DNA from: Desmodus rotundus | Taxonomy: Eukaryota; Chordata; Mammalia; Chiroptera; Phyllostomidae | NCBI RefSeq assembly: GCF_022682495.2 | Contig: NC_071397.1 | Coordinates: 4,679,082 to 4,743,081 of the forward strand | Reading direction: 5' to 3' | DNA length: 64,000 bases | Part shown: in pieces, positions 1 through 11,119 of the stretch | Layout of the letters: each line of letters starts with the position of its first letter | Position numbering within the stretch: the stretch's first letter is position 1 | The notes under the pieces: generated by a model | What the model was told of the DNA's origin: nothing | Seen by the model: only the letters and a program-made list of their open reading frames with translations | Database searches by the model: none | Translations under genes and position numbers: made by a program

Positions 1-1189
1 AACAGTGGGCGCCTGAGTGGTGGCAGGAGCAGACGCGATGGCTGCGGCTGCCTCAGTCACAGAGACGGACAGGAGAGCAGACCTGACAGTGGAGGGTGTC
101 TCATGGTGTCTCGGGCACCTCGGGGACCCTTAAGAATTGCAGTGTGACAAGCAAGTTCTGTGTTTTTTGACCAAATAAGCATTGTCCTGTGAAGATTGAC
201 GGGAAGGAGGACAAGGTTACAGACCGCCAGAAACCTGTGATAGGGAGTGTTTTCAGGAATGGTGGTGGGCCAGGCACTGGTGAGCCCTGTCATCTGCTGG
301 AACGGTGCAGCCACTGCCCATAGTGACCTTCCGAGGGCCGCCGGGTAGAGGCTGAAGTCTGTTCAGTGCTCTCCGTTTAAAGATGGATAGGGTACGTCAT
401 ACTCTAGAAAATTCTCCATCAAGAGATTATTGAACTGTTAAAGGTTTTAAGTTTACCTTTCCAGCCCCTTACATGATGCAGGCCAGTCTTTCCTAAACAG
501 TTCTACGGATCACTCATGACCCTGGAGGTGGGAGCAGCAGCTCTTTGGCAAATAGGGCTCCTTGGGCCAGCTGACTTTGGGAAACACTGTCTTACTGATT
601 CATGGTGCACATCAGTGTACAAAAGGCTCCGAAAGCCTTGGGAGAACCTAGTGTTTCTCAGACTTGCTTGGCCATGGAACCCATTTTCCTCGGACCATCT
701 CACAGGATGCCGTTCGCTGACCACAATTTAGGAAATGCCGGGTTGGGTCGATCGGATGTTTCGTAACGAGGCCATGTTGTACATAACCTCAGGAACATTG
801 GATAGGGGTCCTCCCCCCCGCCCCAGAACCCATCCTGTCTTCTTGCTGAAAGAGATGAGATCAGCCTGATACTCAAAGCCCAACACCTGGTCACCTAGAG
901 CATCCTGCCTTGGTAAACCTGCCGAATTGTAACTCGCAGGGACCCAGGTGAAGGGCGGTGATGAAGGGTTTTGGCTCGAAGTGGCTCCTTTTGGGTGTCC
1001 GGTTACAGAGGAGCCGGGTAATAACTGGGAGTATTTATGCCAGAAAGAGCTAAAGGACCTTCAGAGCAAGATTTGCCTGACTTTGCAGGCGTGCCCCGAG
1101 GGTGGCTCTGGCATGCAGGCCTTGCTCAGCCCACAGGAGTGCCCGGTCCCTGGCAGTCACATGCTTTCCTGTTGCTGTGCCCCCTCCAG
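1..1189 (+). other. C6orf89: C6orf89 last intron (3' part)
   Basis: Noncoding sequence upstream of the terminal C6orf89 exon; it ends in a pyrimidine-rich tract and 'ccctccag' acceptor. I found no second C6orf89 exon here on either strand. The stretch around 530-745 contains two phrases ('tttgggaaacact', 'tagtgtttctcagact') that resemble the ends of old hAT-type MITEs, but I cannot name a family. The rest looks unique. Confidence 0.7.
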
Positions 1190-1284
1190 GCTATGCTGAT
1201 GCCGACCACTGGAACATCTACATTCTGGTCAGAGGGCTCCAGCCTCTGGTCGTCTGCGATGGAACCACCCTCTCAGAACAGTAG
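1190..1284 (+). CDS. C6orf89: C6orf89 terminal coding exon (last 31 residues)
   Basis: Final exon of C6orf89, also called bombesin receptor-activated protein, a single-pass membrane protein described in Golgi and cytoplasm; its biochemical role is poorly defined. The exon opens after 'ccctccag', in phase 2 (the first G of a glycine codon comes from the previous exon), and encodes a C-terminus starting GYADADHWNIYILVRG and ending in VCDGTTLSEQ before TAG at 1282-1284. This closely parallels the human C-terminus (GYVDTTHWKVYVIARG...CDGTAFSEL, recalled). Position immediately upstream of PI16 on the same strand fits the human order. All earlier exons lie outside the window, so nothing can be said about the N-terminal membrane segment. 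Confidence 0.92.
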
Positions 1285-3023
1285 GAAACGGGACTGTCTG
1301 GAGGAACAGCTCTGAGAGCTGAAGACCCGATTGAAAGGAGGAAATAAAAATGATGAAACCACTTTTAGGGGCTGGTTGCTCAGTTCCCTGCCCTCTGCAT
1401 GTGTATGTGAGACCCTGTGTGCCAGAGCCGAGGGCCGGAGCCCGGCCCCCCAGCGGCTGGGCCAGCACTTTGCCAGCGCTGGAGAGAGACTGGGCTCCTC
1501 CAGCTCTTTCGGCCTCGCAGCCTTGAGGCCGCTGTTGGGGCAGGGAGCGGGGTGGTGCCTTCCCTCACTCCCCCCTGCCGGTCCCCTGGTCACAGAGAAG
1601 CAGCCAGACCAGTCCCGACTTCAGAGCCATCCTTCAGCAGATGGGCCTGCGGGCCCCATCTTCCTGGCCACACTGCCCTGCACTTTCTTAGGGAAGCGAT
1701 GGCTGCTGATTAAAGAAGCCATTGCCGTTTCCCAAACAGAGTGGGATCCAGAACCACTGGCACAAAGATCAGACAGCCTCGAACTGCACTCAAGAAGTGA
1801 ACTTCTTTCCCAGCATCCATGGCTCTTGAAGTCTCAGTGATGCCAGGCTGCGGTCTGATTCTAATTGAAGCGGTTACTCCTAAAGTAATACTTTTCTCCA
1901 TTTTAACTTTTGGTTCTTTTGCCTCCCCCACCCCAACCCTCGCCAGTCTCAACTCCTTCCCATCTCCCCGGGCCGTCTGGCTGGTTTCTTGGCGCTTAGG
2001 CTCCTGGTCCCCCTCCCTCGGCTGGGCCAGGGCCCTTTACTGCCGGGCAGTGTCATTCTGTCTACTGTGTTGCTTTTACCGAGAGAGGGGGCAGTTAGAT
2101 GCTGGCCTGGGAGAGGGCGCCTCCCTGGTTTGATCTGTAGGGTCTGACTTTGTGCAGGGAAGATGTTTTACAGATGTGTCAAGCTGATGTTGTAATGTGG
2201 TCGGGGAAGGAACTCCAGACCCCAAGTGTTTGCCAGCTGGGTGTGCGACCGTGCGGTCCTCTGTCTTTAAACGATCTCTCTCTCTCTGTACGGGAACAAG
2301 GTGAGGTTTTTACTTTTTGTAACAATATAAAGCTGTATTCTTTCGATTGGGTCATTCACTATGCTCATGGTTTCCCGTACGTGCTTTTAGCGTGTTAATC
2401 AAGTAGTGTAAATTAGGATGCTCTTTTCTTGTTTTCTTTTTCCTTTATTGATACTGCTGGGTGTCTGGCCTCTGGTCGTGCCAACACCTAGATGGAGAAA
2501 AACAGAGCGCACTGTGGCCCCTGCTTCCGAATGACAGAAACCGAACGGATGCGGGAGACGTCTAGGTCAGAGTTACAAACCAGGGGTGGACAGTGGTGAG
2601 GGAAGCGGGTGTCGCTCCTTGCAGGGTCCAGCCCTCCGGCCCCAGGCCCTGTCTGCCTTTGCCTCCCCTGGGCGGCAGCAGGGCTCACTGCGCACTTGAA
2701 CTGCCTGTCTATGGGCTTGTAAAGGACGAGCAGGGTTCGCGGAGCTCGGGGTGGAAACACTCAGAGCCTCCTCCGCAGGCTTGAATGAAACTAGGATGAA
2801 CTGTACCTGAGGGAATTACTCCGTGAAAAACTCAGCGCCTTGTGTTGATTAATGCAGCGAACACTTGAACACATGAGAGTCACGCTTGCTAAGCAGTTAT
2901 GGTTTGAGAGGTTTTGAATCAGAGGGATCACTTAGAGGCCAGCTTTGTGCAGGCTTCTCAGGAATTTGCCACGTCCTCATCCCTGCTGCGCATTGGGAGG
3001 GAGGATTATACGTAAACAAGTTC

Positions 3024-3247
3024 CTTTTTTGAAAAATTACATTGCTTACCTCTAGAGAGAGGGAGAGGGAGGGAGAAGGGGAGAGAAACGTCGGTATGCT
3101 ACAGAAGCCTGGATAGGCTGCCTCTTGCGTGAACCTGACTGGGGACCAGGCCCACACCCCAGGAATGTGCCCTGATTGGGAATCGAACCGGCAACCCTGT
3201 GCTTTGCAGGACAACAGCCAACCAACTGAACCACACCAGTCAGGGCT
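3024..3247 (-). repeat. Ves SINE, minus strand, with 12-bp TSD
   Basis: tRNA-derived bat SINE read on the minus strand: head at the right ('ccacaccagtcagggct' is the complement of the Ves 5' end), body with 'ggaatcgaaccggcaac' (B-box complement), GA-rich tail at the left. Flanked by a perfect 12-bp direct repeat 'gtaaacaagttc' at 3012-3023 and 3248-3259, so this is a complete insertion within the C6orf89 3' UTR. Confidence 0.93.
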
Positions 3248-5056
3248 GTAAACAAGTTCTTCAGAGGCCACTCAGTTTTCCTAAGTTAGGCCCTGTGGGT
3301 TAAGAAAAGAGAGGCTTCCCTAAGAGCAAAGCAACTGTTTTAATGATTGAGATTTCTGTTTCATTCTTACGAATTACTCTGTGTTCCTTCCCCATTTTAC
3401 TCCCGTTCTTCACACCTTAAATGTTCATAAAATATCGACTTCAGTTCAAAACTTGGAAAACTGAGAAACCCTTGCATGCGATGCTGTTCCGAGGCATCCC
3501 CTGGGAGTGCCCTCAGCCCCGGTCAGCAGAGAATGGTATGGCTGCTGCTAGGAGACTTGTGCGCATCCCATTCACTTCATTAAATCCTGTCCAGTTCAGA
3601 ATCGACTGTAGATTTGTATTAGAAGAGAAATTCTCCAGAGAGGGTTTTCTGCTTTAAGTACTGAATACATAGAAACAATTTGCCTTCTCCACAAGCTAAC
3701 TCTGGTTAGCCGAGTCCACCAGTGACCAGTCCTGCAGGAACGGCTTAGGGGTGCCAAGCCAGCCCCTTTCTGGTTATCTGAGGCTTTGTGTGAGTGTGCC
3801 GCTTGGTTTTCCTTGCTCACCTCGCTCTCAACTCCTTCAAGGAAAGAGCAGAAGGCCCTCCGCATGACCCGGTGTGGGAGAGAGGGGCATCTAGTGAGGC
3901 AGCAGGGATGGGGGATGGTGGGACTACCTAGCCAACTCCCACCTCCCCCGCCACACCAAGGACAAAACCACGGGGCTCTAGGAGGAGGGACTTGCTCGAG
4001 AGTTTGTTGAGTGTTTGCGAAGAGGTGATTTGACTTCCACACATGGGTTAAATTCACTTTCTTACAGGCTCCCAGAGCCTATATACACACTCCTATCCCC
4101 AGAAATCAGCTCTCTGGGAGCAAGGCTGCTTTGGCACCGTGTGAAGCATTTACGTCCAGATGGCCAGAGGCCTCGGGACCAAGTATTAGACAGTACACCT
4201 GTTCTGGCTTACGAAGAAAGGTGAGGCTTATCCTTGCCCCAATCCATTTTTTTTTTAGGGAAGAAAGAGACTAATTTAATAATGGTTTATGAAAACAAAA
4301 TCTACCTATTTAACAATACATAAAACAGTCTAAATAGGCTGACTTCGCTATTTTTTTTTTAAGAGAAAGGCACAATAACATTATGTAGTCCGTGGTCTCT
4401 TTTAGGCTTTACCTGGTCCTATGCAGTAGGTATTGGATCCTGATCCTACTAATGAAGAAAGCAGGGCTTAGAACAGTTAGGTGCTGGTGGGGCGGCCGTC
4501 GGTCCCTCAGCACTTTACTGCCCCAGCCCAGTGTGGCACCCAGAACACAGAGGGCGTGCTCAACCCCAGTGAGCCCTCACTGGGGTAGGAGGGCCTAGGA
4601 GTGGGGTCAGCGAGCCAGGAACTCCTCAAGATTTGTTTTCAAAAACTGCCTTGGACAGAAATGGAGGAGGAGAGAATCTGACCAGATGACTTTTATAAAA
4701 AGTCTTTCCCGTCTTCCCTCCCTGTTTGAAAACTCTCTCAGAGTGCGTGTGGCTGGAACACAGTTGTGTCCAGCCATTTTCCCAGCACTCCTCGTCTCCA
4801 GATGTGTGACCAGAAGAGGGGCTCCGCCCAGTTCCAGTTGTGGGTCCCTTGGAGTTTACATCACTTGTTTTTCACTTCTCAGTTTTCTATTCCTTTCTTC
4901 CAAAATCCAGCATGGGCCTCAGTGCAGGAACAGTTATTTTAACAAAACCCCAAGTTCCTTAGCTGCAAGGGACGGCCTCAGCCACTTTAGTGCAGTCCCG
5001 ATGAGTTCGCTCATTAACTAGTGGCTTCTGCAGTGAACATTAAAAACCAAGAGCAG

Positions 5057-5270
5057 CCCTGGCTGGTGTGGCTCAGTGGATGAAGCACCAGACTGTGAAC
5101 CAAAGGGTTGCCGGTTCGATTCCCAGTCAGGGCACATGCCTGGGTTTCGGGCTGGGTCCCCAGTAGCAGGTGTGTGAGAGGCAACCACACATTGATGTTT
5201 CTCTTTCTTTCTCCTTCCCTTCCCTTCTCTAAAATTAAATAAATTCTAAAAAAATAAAACAAAACAAAAC
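5057..5270 (+). repeat. Ves SINE, plus strand, with TSD
   Basis: Full-length Ves: A box around 5069-5079 ('tggctcagtgg'), B box 5113-5123 ('ggttcgattcc'), CT-rich body, A-rich tail. Flanked by a 15-bp duplication with one mismatch ('aaaaaccaagagcag' at 5042-5056, 'aaaaacccagagcag' at 5271-5285). Lies in the C6orf89 3' UTR in sense orientation, opposite to the copy at 3024. Confidence 0.95.
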
Positions 5271-6848
5271 AAAAACCCAGAGCAGATGTTCACTTCTCAT
5301 CTAAACCTCACCCAGCAGGAGAAGCCAAGTTTGAGGGGAAGGAGGGGAAGCTACTTGCCTGGTTGCACAGACAGAAGGCAGTCCTGTCTACATTTTGTGA
5401 ATCAGTTATTAAACAGAGGGGGCTTTCGGCTTTGAGTTCCCCTAGCGATGGAAGAGAAACTCGCTTACGTTTGTAAGATCCACATTCATTAACTCGTAGT
5501 GGTAGCCCGGCACCCACTAATCCACGGGTGGAAGGGAGTGCCAGAGATGTGTTTTGAAATAGTCAGTTAGGCTGAAATCTTCCATGTTGGGACCTTCGCA
5601 TGCTGTGTACAGAGCCGACGCGTGTCGGGGTCAGGAGGTTAGGAAGGTGAGGTGCTCATGGAGATAGCCCTGTGGCAAATGAAAACTGGGAAGCCCTGGG
5701 CACGTGCTATGTCACCGGGGGCGTGTGTCTCCCTGGCTGCCTCACCTGCCAGCAGCTTCTTCCACAGAAGCATCTCAGAGAAGACGGACAGGCGCTCCCT
5801 CTCACACACCACATCCAAGCCCACCCACGCTGGACACAGTGGCTTTAAGTGCTGGCCTTGGTGGGACACCCTCCAGCCAGCTTGTCTGTTGTCCACGTCC
5901 CTTCGTGTCTGGTTTCCCTGCCTGGCATAATTTCAGCATTAGAGCTAAATCCCTCTGCCACTTCCCTTTCTCTGGAGACGCGGAGTGCAGGCCTTTTCAG
6001 AGGAATGGAAAGAAGAAATGTTATGTAACTCCAAGCCGAGGCCTGAACTGTCCAGACATGGGGCTGGCCCGGGGACTGTTCCTCCTGCACTTACGGCGTC
6101 TGTCATGGGTCCAGGGGTGAGGCCCAGCTGCAAGCTCCACACAGAGAAGAAGGGAAACCAGTGTAGTTTTCCGTTTCCAACAGAAATGGAGGAGTGGGGA
6201 CATCTGCTTTGCGCCAGGCTTCATTTACCTCGTTACTCCCCACAGCTCCGTGGGGTAGATGAGGTCGTCCTGTGAAGCCACCTTAACTCTCCATTCAGCA
6301 GTGTCCCGGCCTTCAAACTGCAGCCCCTCCGAGCGCTGGCGACCTTTTCAGACCCCAATGGCTGCGTGTTTGTGAAGTGATGACAAGATCAGAGACACGT
6401 GGAGTTTCCAGAGGGAACCCCCGTCTCATCGCAGACAACTTGCCCTCCAAACTTCTCTCTACAGTTTCACCCTCAGAAAAATGCTGTCTGGCCTCTTTCT
6501 CCTGCCTCCCGTGGGAAGGTCAGTAACGGGCCAGGGGTGGTGCAGGGCTCGGGGTGGGGCGGGTGGGGACTGCAGAGGCAGAAGTGAGGCGGACACTCCA
6601 CTCAGCCTCTTCCCTGCTGTCATCACAGACTGGAACCGGACAGCTGACCGCGTGGCAGCCTGAGTGGTCCCACTGAGCACTGGGACGGACACCTGTCCCA
6701 GTCACATGCTGTGACTGGTCTAAGCTGTTGTGTGTTCAGTGCAGAATGTTGACCGTAACTTAATGTACCATGAACTTGTAAAGACTTCCCCCACGTAAAG
6801 AATGTATGTATATTGAAGTTTTATGTAACAGAGTTTTTACTTTTTGCA

Positions 6849-6854
6849 ATTAAA
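6849..6854 (+). terminator. C6orf89: C6orf89 distal poly(A) signal (ATTAAA)
   Basis: ATTAAA, the commonest variant hexamer, with a U-rich upstream stretch and a GT-rich downstream element within 10-20 bases. After it the sequence changes to unrelated L1/L2-like repeats, which supports this as the distal 3' end. Confidence 0.55.
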
Positions 6855-6870
6855 AGTGTGTATGTTGGTT

Positions 6871-8635
6871 GATAACTTTCTTAGAGCTCTCATTCCTTAA
6901 TTTCCAGTTTTCTCTTTTCCCATAACTCGGGGGGTTTCTAGCTGCATCCTACTCAGGAGGCAGGCCTTCGGGCTCCTCCGTGGGCCTCCCGGCCACCTGT
7001 CCCATCCGCCCGTGGGCCTCTCTAGCGTTCTCACCCAGCTTCGCACTCACCTGCATTCACAGTCTCTTCTTCTTTCATCGCTGTTCCAGGCCTTTGCCCA
7101 CCCTGGCTGCTGATCTGCTGTTCCCACACATTCCCAAATCTCAGTCCCCTGTTAATACCAGGATTGACGTGAGACCCTGGGTGGCTTCTTCCTGCTCACC
7201 TGCTGGCTGCCTGTGGCCCGGATGCCCTCACGGTGTCCCCTCACCCAGGGATGTCTTGGTCTCTCACAGGAGGACAGCCAGGTCCCTGCTGGTTCACCAC
7301 AGACTAGGGCCACTCCCAACACTCAATGTAGACTTGATTTAAGTCCTCTCTGTGTCATTTTTTTTTTGAATTTTCTACATCGTTTAATAAAGATGCGTGA
7401 ATATAACCATGTCTTCGTGCCCTGTTGTGTTGTCCTGCATCACTTGCTGGACCCCCTCCCTCTCCCCCCAGTACCGCTCCCCCTCCCCGGTCAGGTAAAC
7501 GTAATGTATACACAGCCGTACTCTGCCTGCATCTTCCCAGTTTCTCCCATGCTCTCATATGATCACACACCATAAGGTTTTCGTCTTTGCTTTACTAAGA
7601 GTGGGGTCGTATTACAAGCACTTAATGTTTCTTGCTTTTCTTACTCAGTACCTCACAGAGTTCAGATCAGCTGGCATGGGTCTGATCCATTCATGTTAAT
7701 GGCCAATATTCCCTGGTGTGGATGTGCCATTATTTATTCAACTGTCCTCTTACTGATAAATCACATGCTGTTACGTGATTATTTGGATTATAAGTCAAGA
7801 AGTCTGGACTTAATTTAAAAAATACTTGTCCTCACAAAGTCACCTACTTTCTCCTGGTCTTTGTCAGCCCCTCTGTAGCACTTGACACTGACTTGGGGAA
7901 AACATCTCCCTCCCTTGGCTTCTGTGAGGCTCCCTGCTCCCTGAACCTCCCTTTTCCACTTCTGCCTCCTTTGTAGAACCTTCTGCCTGCCTCTCAAACG
8001 TTGGTCTCCTCTGCTAGTCTGCCCTTGGGCCCTCCCTTCTCTCTCTCTGGGAGATCTCAACTCTGCGTAGCCTCCCACCCACAGGCAACTCACCTCCCGC
8101 CTGCAGGCCTGGCCCCCACTTCTTGCCTGAACTCGAATCCTGTAAATGCAAATGTTGGGAGCTCACGTCCACTGTTCTGTCCTAACGCACCTCTAATTCA
8201 CCGTGCCCAGGATGGCTGTGGCAGCCTCGCAGGGCCCCTGTCTTTTCTCTCAGCCTCTACTTCTGATCTGGACCAAGCTCTGGAGAACTCGTTGCGTATC
8301 CAGTCCCACTGCTGCCGTCTCAGTTTAGAACCTTGCTGTCTCACTCGCAGACTGCCAGTAACTGCCTAATTGGTTTCTCATGCATGCCCCATCATCCCAG
8401 TTCCCCACCCACAGAGCTGCCACGGTGGTCCTTCTGAAGCACAAGTCACCTTACTTACTGCTCAACGCTCCTCCACGGCTCCGTTGCCCACAGGATAAGT
8501 CTGGCCAGGCCCTGCAGCCTCATTCCACCCCCTGCCTTTGCTTCCTCTCCACGTGTACTGCACCCACCCCACCCCACCCTCCACCCCCACCCCACCACTG
8601 CGATTCCTGGAAACCCAGGCTGGTTTTTCTGTTTT
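6871..8635. repeat. Intergenic, degenerate L1 and L2 fragments
   Basis: No gene seen. About 7355-7800 reads like an antisense L1 3' fragment ('ccctggtgtggatgtgcc'). About 7830-8620 has the phrase order of an L2 3' region, for example 'ggataagtctggccagg' after a 'ccttctgaagcacaag' phrase. 6900-7340 could not be assigned. Confidence 0.4.
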
Positions 8636-10745
8636 AGAAAAATTTTTTATTGAATTTATTGGGATGACACTGGTTCACAAAACCATGCGGGTTTCAAGTA
8701 TATAACCCAATAAAGTGTCATCTGCACACTGCATTGTGCACTCGTTGCTCCAAGCAAAGACTGTCCCCATTTTCCCCACGTTTGCCCACCTCCGCCCAGC
8801 CCCACCCTGCTTCCCCTCTGGCCGTTACCACTCTGTGTCTATGCATTAGGTATGTGTGCGCTTTGGCTGACCCTTCGCCTTTCATCCAGTTCCCCCACCC
8901 TCTCCCCTCTGACAGCTGTCAGTCCGTTCCATGTGTCCATGCCTGTTTCTGCTTTGTCAGTTTGTTTTATTCATCAGATTCCACATATAAGTGAGATCAT
9001 ACGGTACTTGTTTTGCTCTGACTGGCTTACTTCACTTAGCATAATAGTCTCCAAGTTCACAGCAAAATTGAGCAGAAGGCACAGAGTTCCCACTGACGCC
9101 CATATACACAACTCTGCCAGGTTGACGTCCTGCAGCAGAGTGACACGTTTGCTACGACTGATGGACCTACAGTGACACGTCATTCTCAAAGTCCACAGTT
9201 ACGTTAGGGTTCACTCTTGGTGGACAAATGTGTAATGACATGTACCCGCCACTATAGTTTCATACAGGGTAGTTTCCTGCCCTAAAAATCCCTGGGCTCT
9301 ACCTCCTCCTCCCTCCCTCCCTCCCTCCCTCCCTCCCTGCTAACCCTGGCAGCCACTGATCTTTCTCCTGTTTCCAAGGTTTTGCCTTTTCTAGCATGCA
9401 GAGTTGCAGTCGTGCAACATGTAGCCTCTCCAGGCCGGCTTCTTTCACTCAGTAATGTGCATTTCGGGTTCCTCCATGCCTTTCCATGGCTTGATAGCGC
9501 ACTTTTTAGCACTGAATGATACTCCGTTGGATGTATCACAGTCCATTTGTCCATTCCTCTGCTAAGGGACATTTTGGTTGCTTCTAAGTGTTGGCAATTA
9601 CGAATAAAGCTGTAAACATCCGTGTGAAGTTTTTTTGTGTGGATATGGTTTTCAACTCCTTTGAATAGTTAAATAGCCAGAAGTGTGGTTGCTGGGTTAT
9701 ATGGCAAGAATATGTCTAGTTTTAAAAGAAATCACCAAACTCTTCCCAATGGCTGCACCATTTCGCCCTCCTGCCAGTAACGAATGAGGGCTCCTGTTGC
9801 TCCACACCCTCCCCGGCATTTGGAGGTGTCAGCGCTCTCCGGATTTTGGCCGTTCTCGTAGGTGTGTATCATTGCTTTAACTTGCAGTTCCCTATGACAT
9901 ATATTGGACACCCTTTCATCTTCATGAGGTGTCTGGTCAGACCTTTGGCCCATTTTGTAATGAATGAGGTTGTTTGTTTTCTCATTGTTGAGTTTTAAGA
10001 CTTCTTTGTATATTTTGGAAAACAGTCCTTTGTCAGACGTACGTTTTATAAATGTTTTCTCCCAGTTGGTGACTTGTCTTTGCAATATACACAGAGGTTT
10101 TAAATTTTAATAAAGTCCAACTTATCAATTGTTTCTGTCATGGATTGTGCCTCTGGTGTCGTATCCAAAAAGGCATCTCCTTACCCAAGGTCATCTAGGT
10201 TTTCTCCTATGTTATCTTCTAGGCGTTTTATAGTTGTGCATTTTACATTTAGGTCTATGGCCCATGTGGAGTTAATTTTTATGAAGGATATCAGGTGTGT
10301 GTCTGGATTAATTTTTTTTTTTTGCATGTGGATGTCCAGTGGTTTCGTCACCGTTTGTTGAAAAAATTATCTTTACTCCATCGTATTGTCTTTGCTTCTT
10401 TGTCAAAGGTCTATATATGTGGGTCTACTTCTGGGCTCTCTATTCTGTGCCATTGATCTTGAAGTTGGGTAGTGTCAGTTCTCCAGCTGACCTTAATGGA
10501 GCGTTTTTCTCCAGTAATGTGCTGGTTATTCTGGGTCCTTTGCCTCTTCACATCAACTTTACAATCAGTTTATTGATATTTACAAAACAACTTGCTGGAG
10601 TTTTTGACTGGCATTGTGTTGAATCTACAGATCAAGTCGCATCCAGGTTGTTTTTTATTAGAAGTTATAATTCCTATCCCACGATAATACTTTCAGACTT
10701 TAATGTGTCCTTCTGGTTCAGTTTATTAGCGCACATTCCCCCAAC
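8636..10745 (-). mobile_element. L1 (L1M-type) 3' end, antisense
   Basis: Starts with 'ttttttattgaatttattg', the reverse of the tail of older mammalian L1s, and runs through 3' UTR phrases into the ORF2 C-terminus. On the minus strand around 10085-9732 a broken frame reads WEKTFIKRTSDKGLFSKIYK and further on CRGGCGATG, typical of L1 ORF2 near its end. A (CCCT)n stretch lies at about 9303-9339. 5' truncated, many mutations, inactive. Confidence 0.85.
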
Positions 10746-11119
10746 ATGACGTGTCCTTTACTCTTTCTTAATAACTCACACTGACAAGCCCTTAGATACC
10801 ATGTTGGAGATAGATATTTCACTAATCTTATTTTCTTCAGAATAATGACTTATTTTTGTGAAATGATAAATTCTTTTTATAAGAATTGAAGACAGTTTGG
10901 TTGATCTTATGAAAACGTCCACTCAGAGATAACTACTAGCATTAGATGAATAGAATTCTAGTTGTCTCTAGGATATTTCTAGCTGGAAGGCTAGATAGAA
11001 ATGCTTTTATTGAAATGGGCCCAGTCATGCTATTTTAAAGAACAAAAGTACTAAATCAATTTTATGTGAATCTAACAAGGAAAAAGAAATATTTGTTCCT
11101 AAAAGATCTCTCTGAAGTT
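10746..11119. other. Unassigned AT-rich intergenic spacer
   Basis: Between the antisense L1 and the HAL1-type insertion. AT-rich, no convincing frame, no recognisable repeat; may be a decayed continuation of the L1. Confidence 0.4.

Larger units (their letters stand above)
1285..6870 (+). other. C6orf89: C6orf89 3' UTR, long
   Basis: Noncoding continuation of the terminal exon. The end is placed at the ATTAAA at 6849-6854, which sits in an AT-rich stretch and is followed by GT-rich sequence ('gtgtgtatgttggttg'). Weaker possible earlier ends are AATAAA at 1341-1346 and an AT-rich patch with AATATA near 2324. The UTR carries two Ves SINEs in opposite orientation (3024-3247 and 5057-5270) and a diffuse MIR-like patch near 4400-4480. 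The length (about 5.6 kb) is inferred from the poly(A) motif only. Confidence 0.6.

Noticed and set aside
9303..9339. CCCT repeats as a CRISPR-like or satellite array
   Set aside because: A simple repeat without spacers; eukaryotic context.
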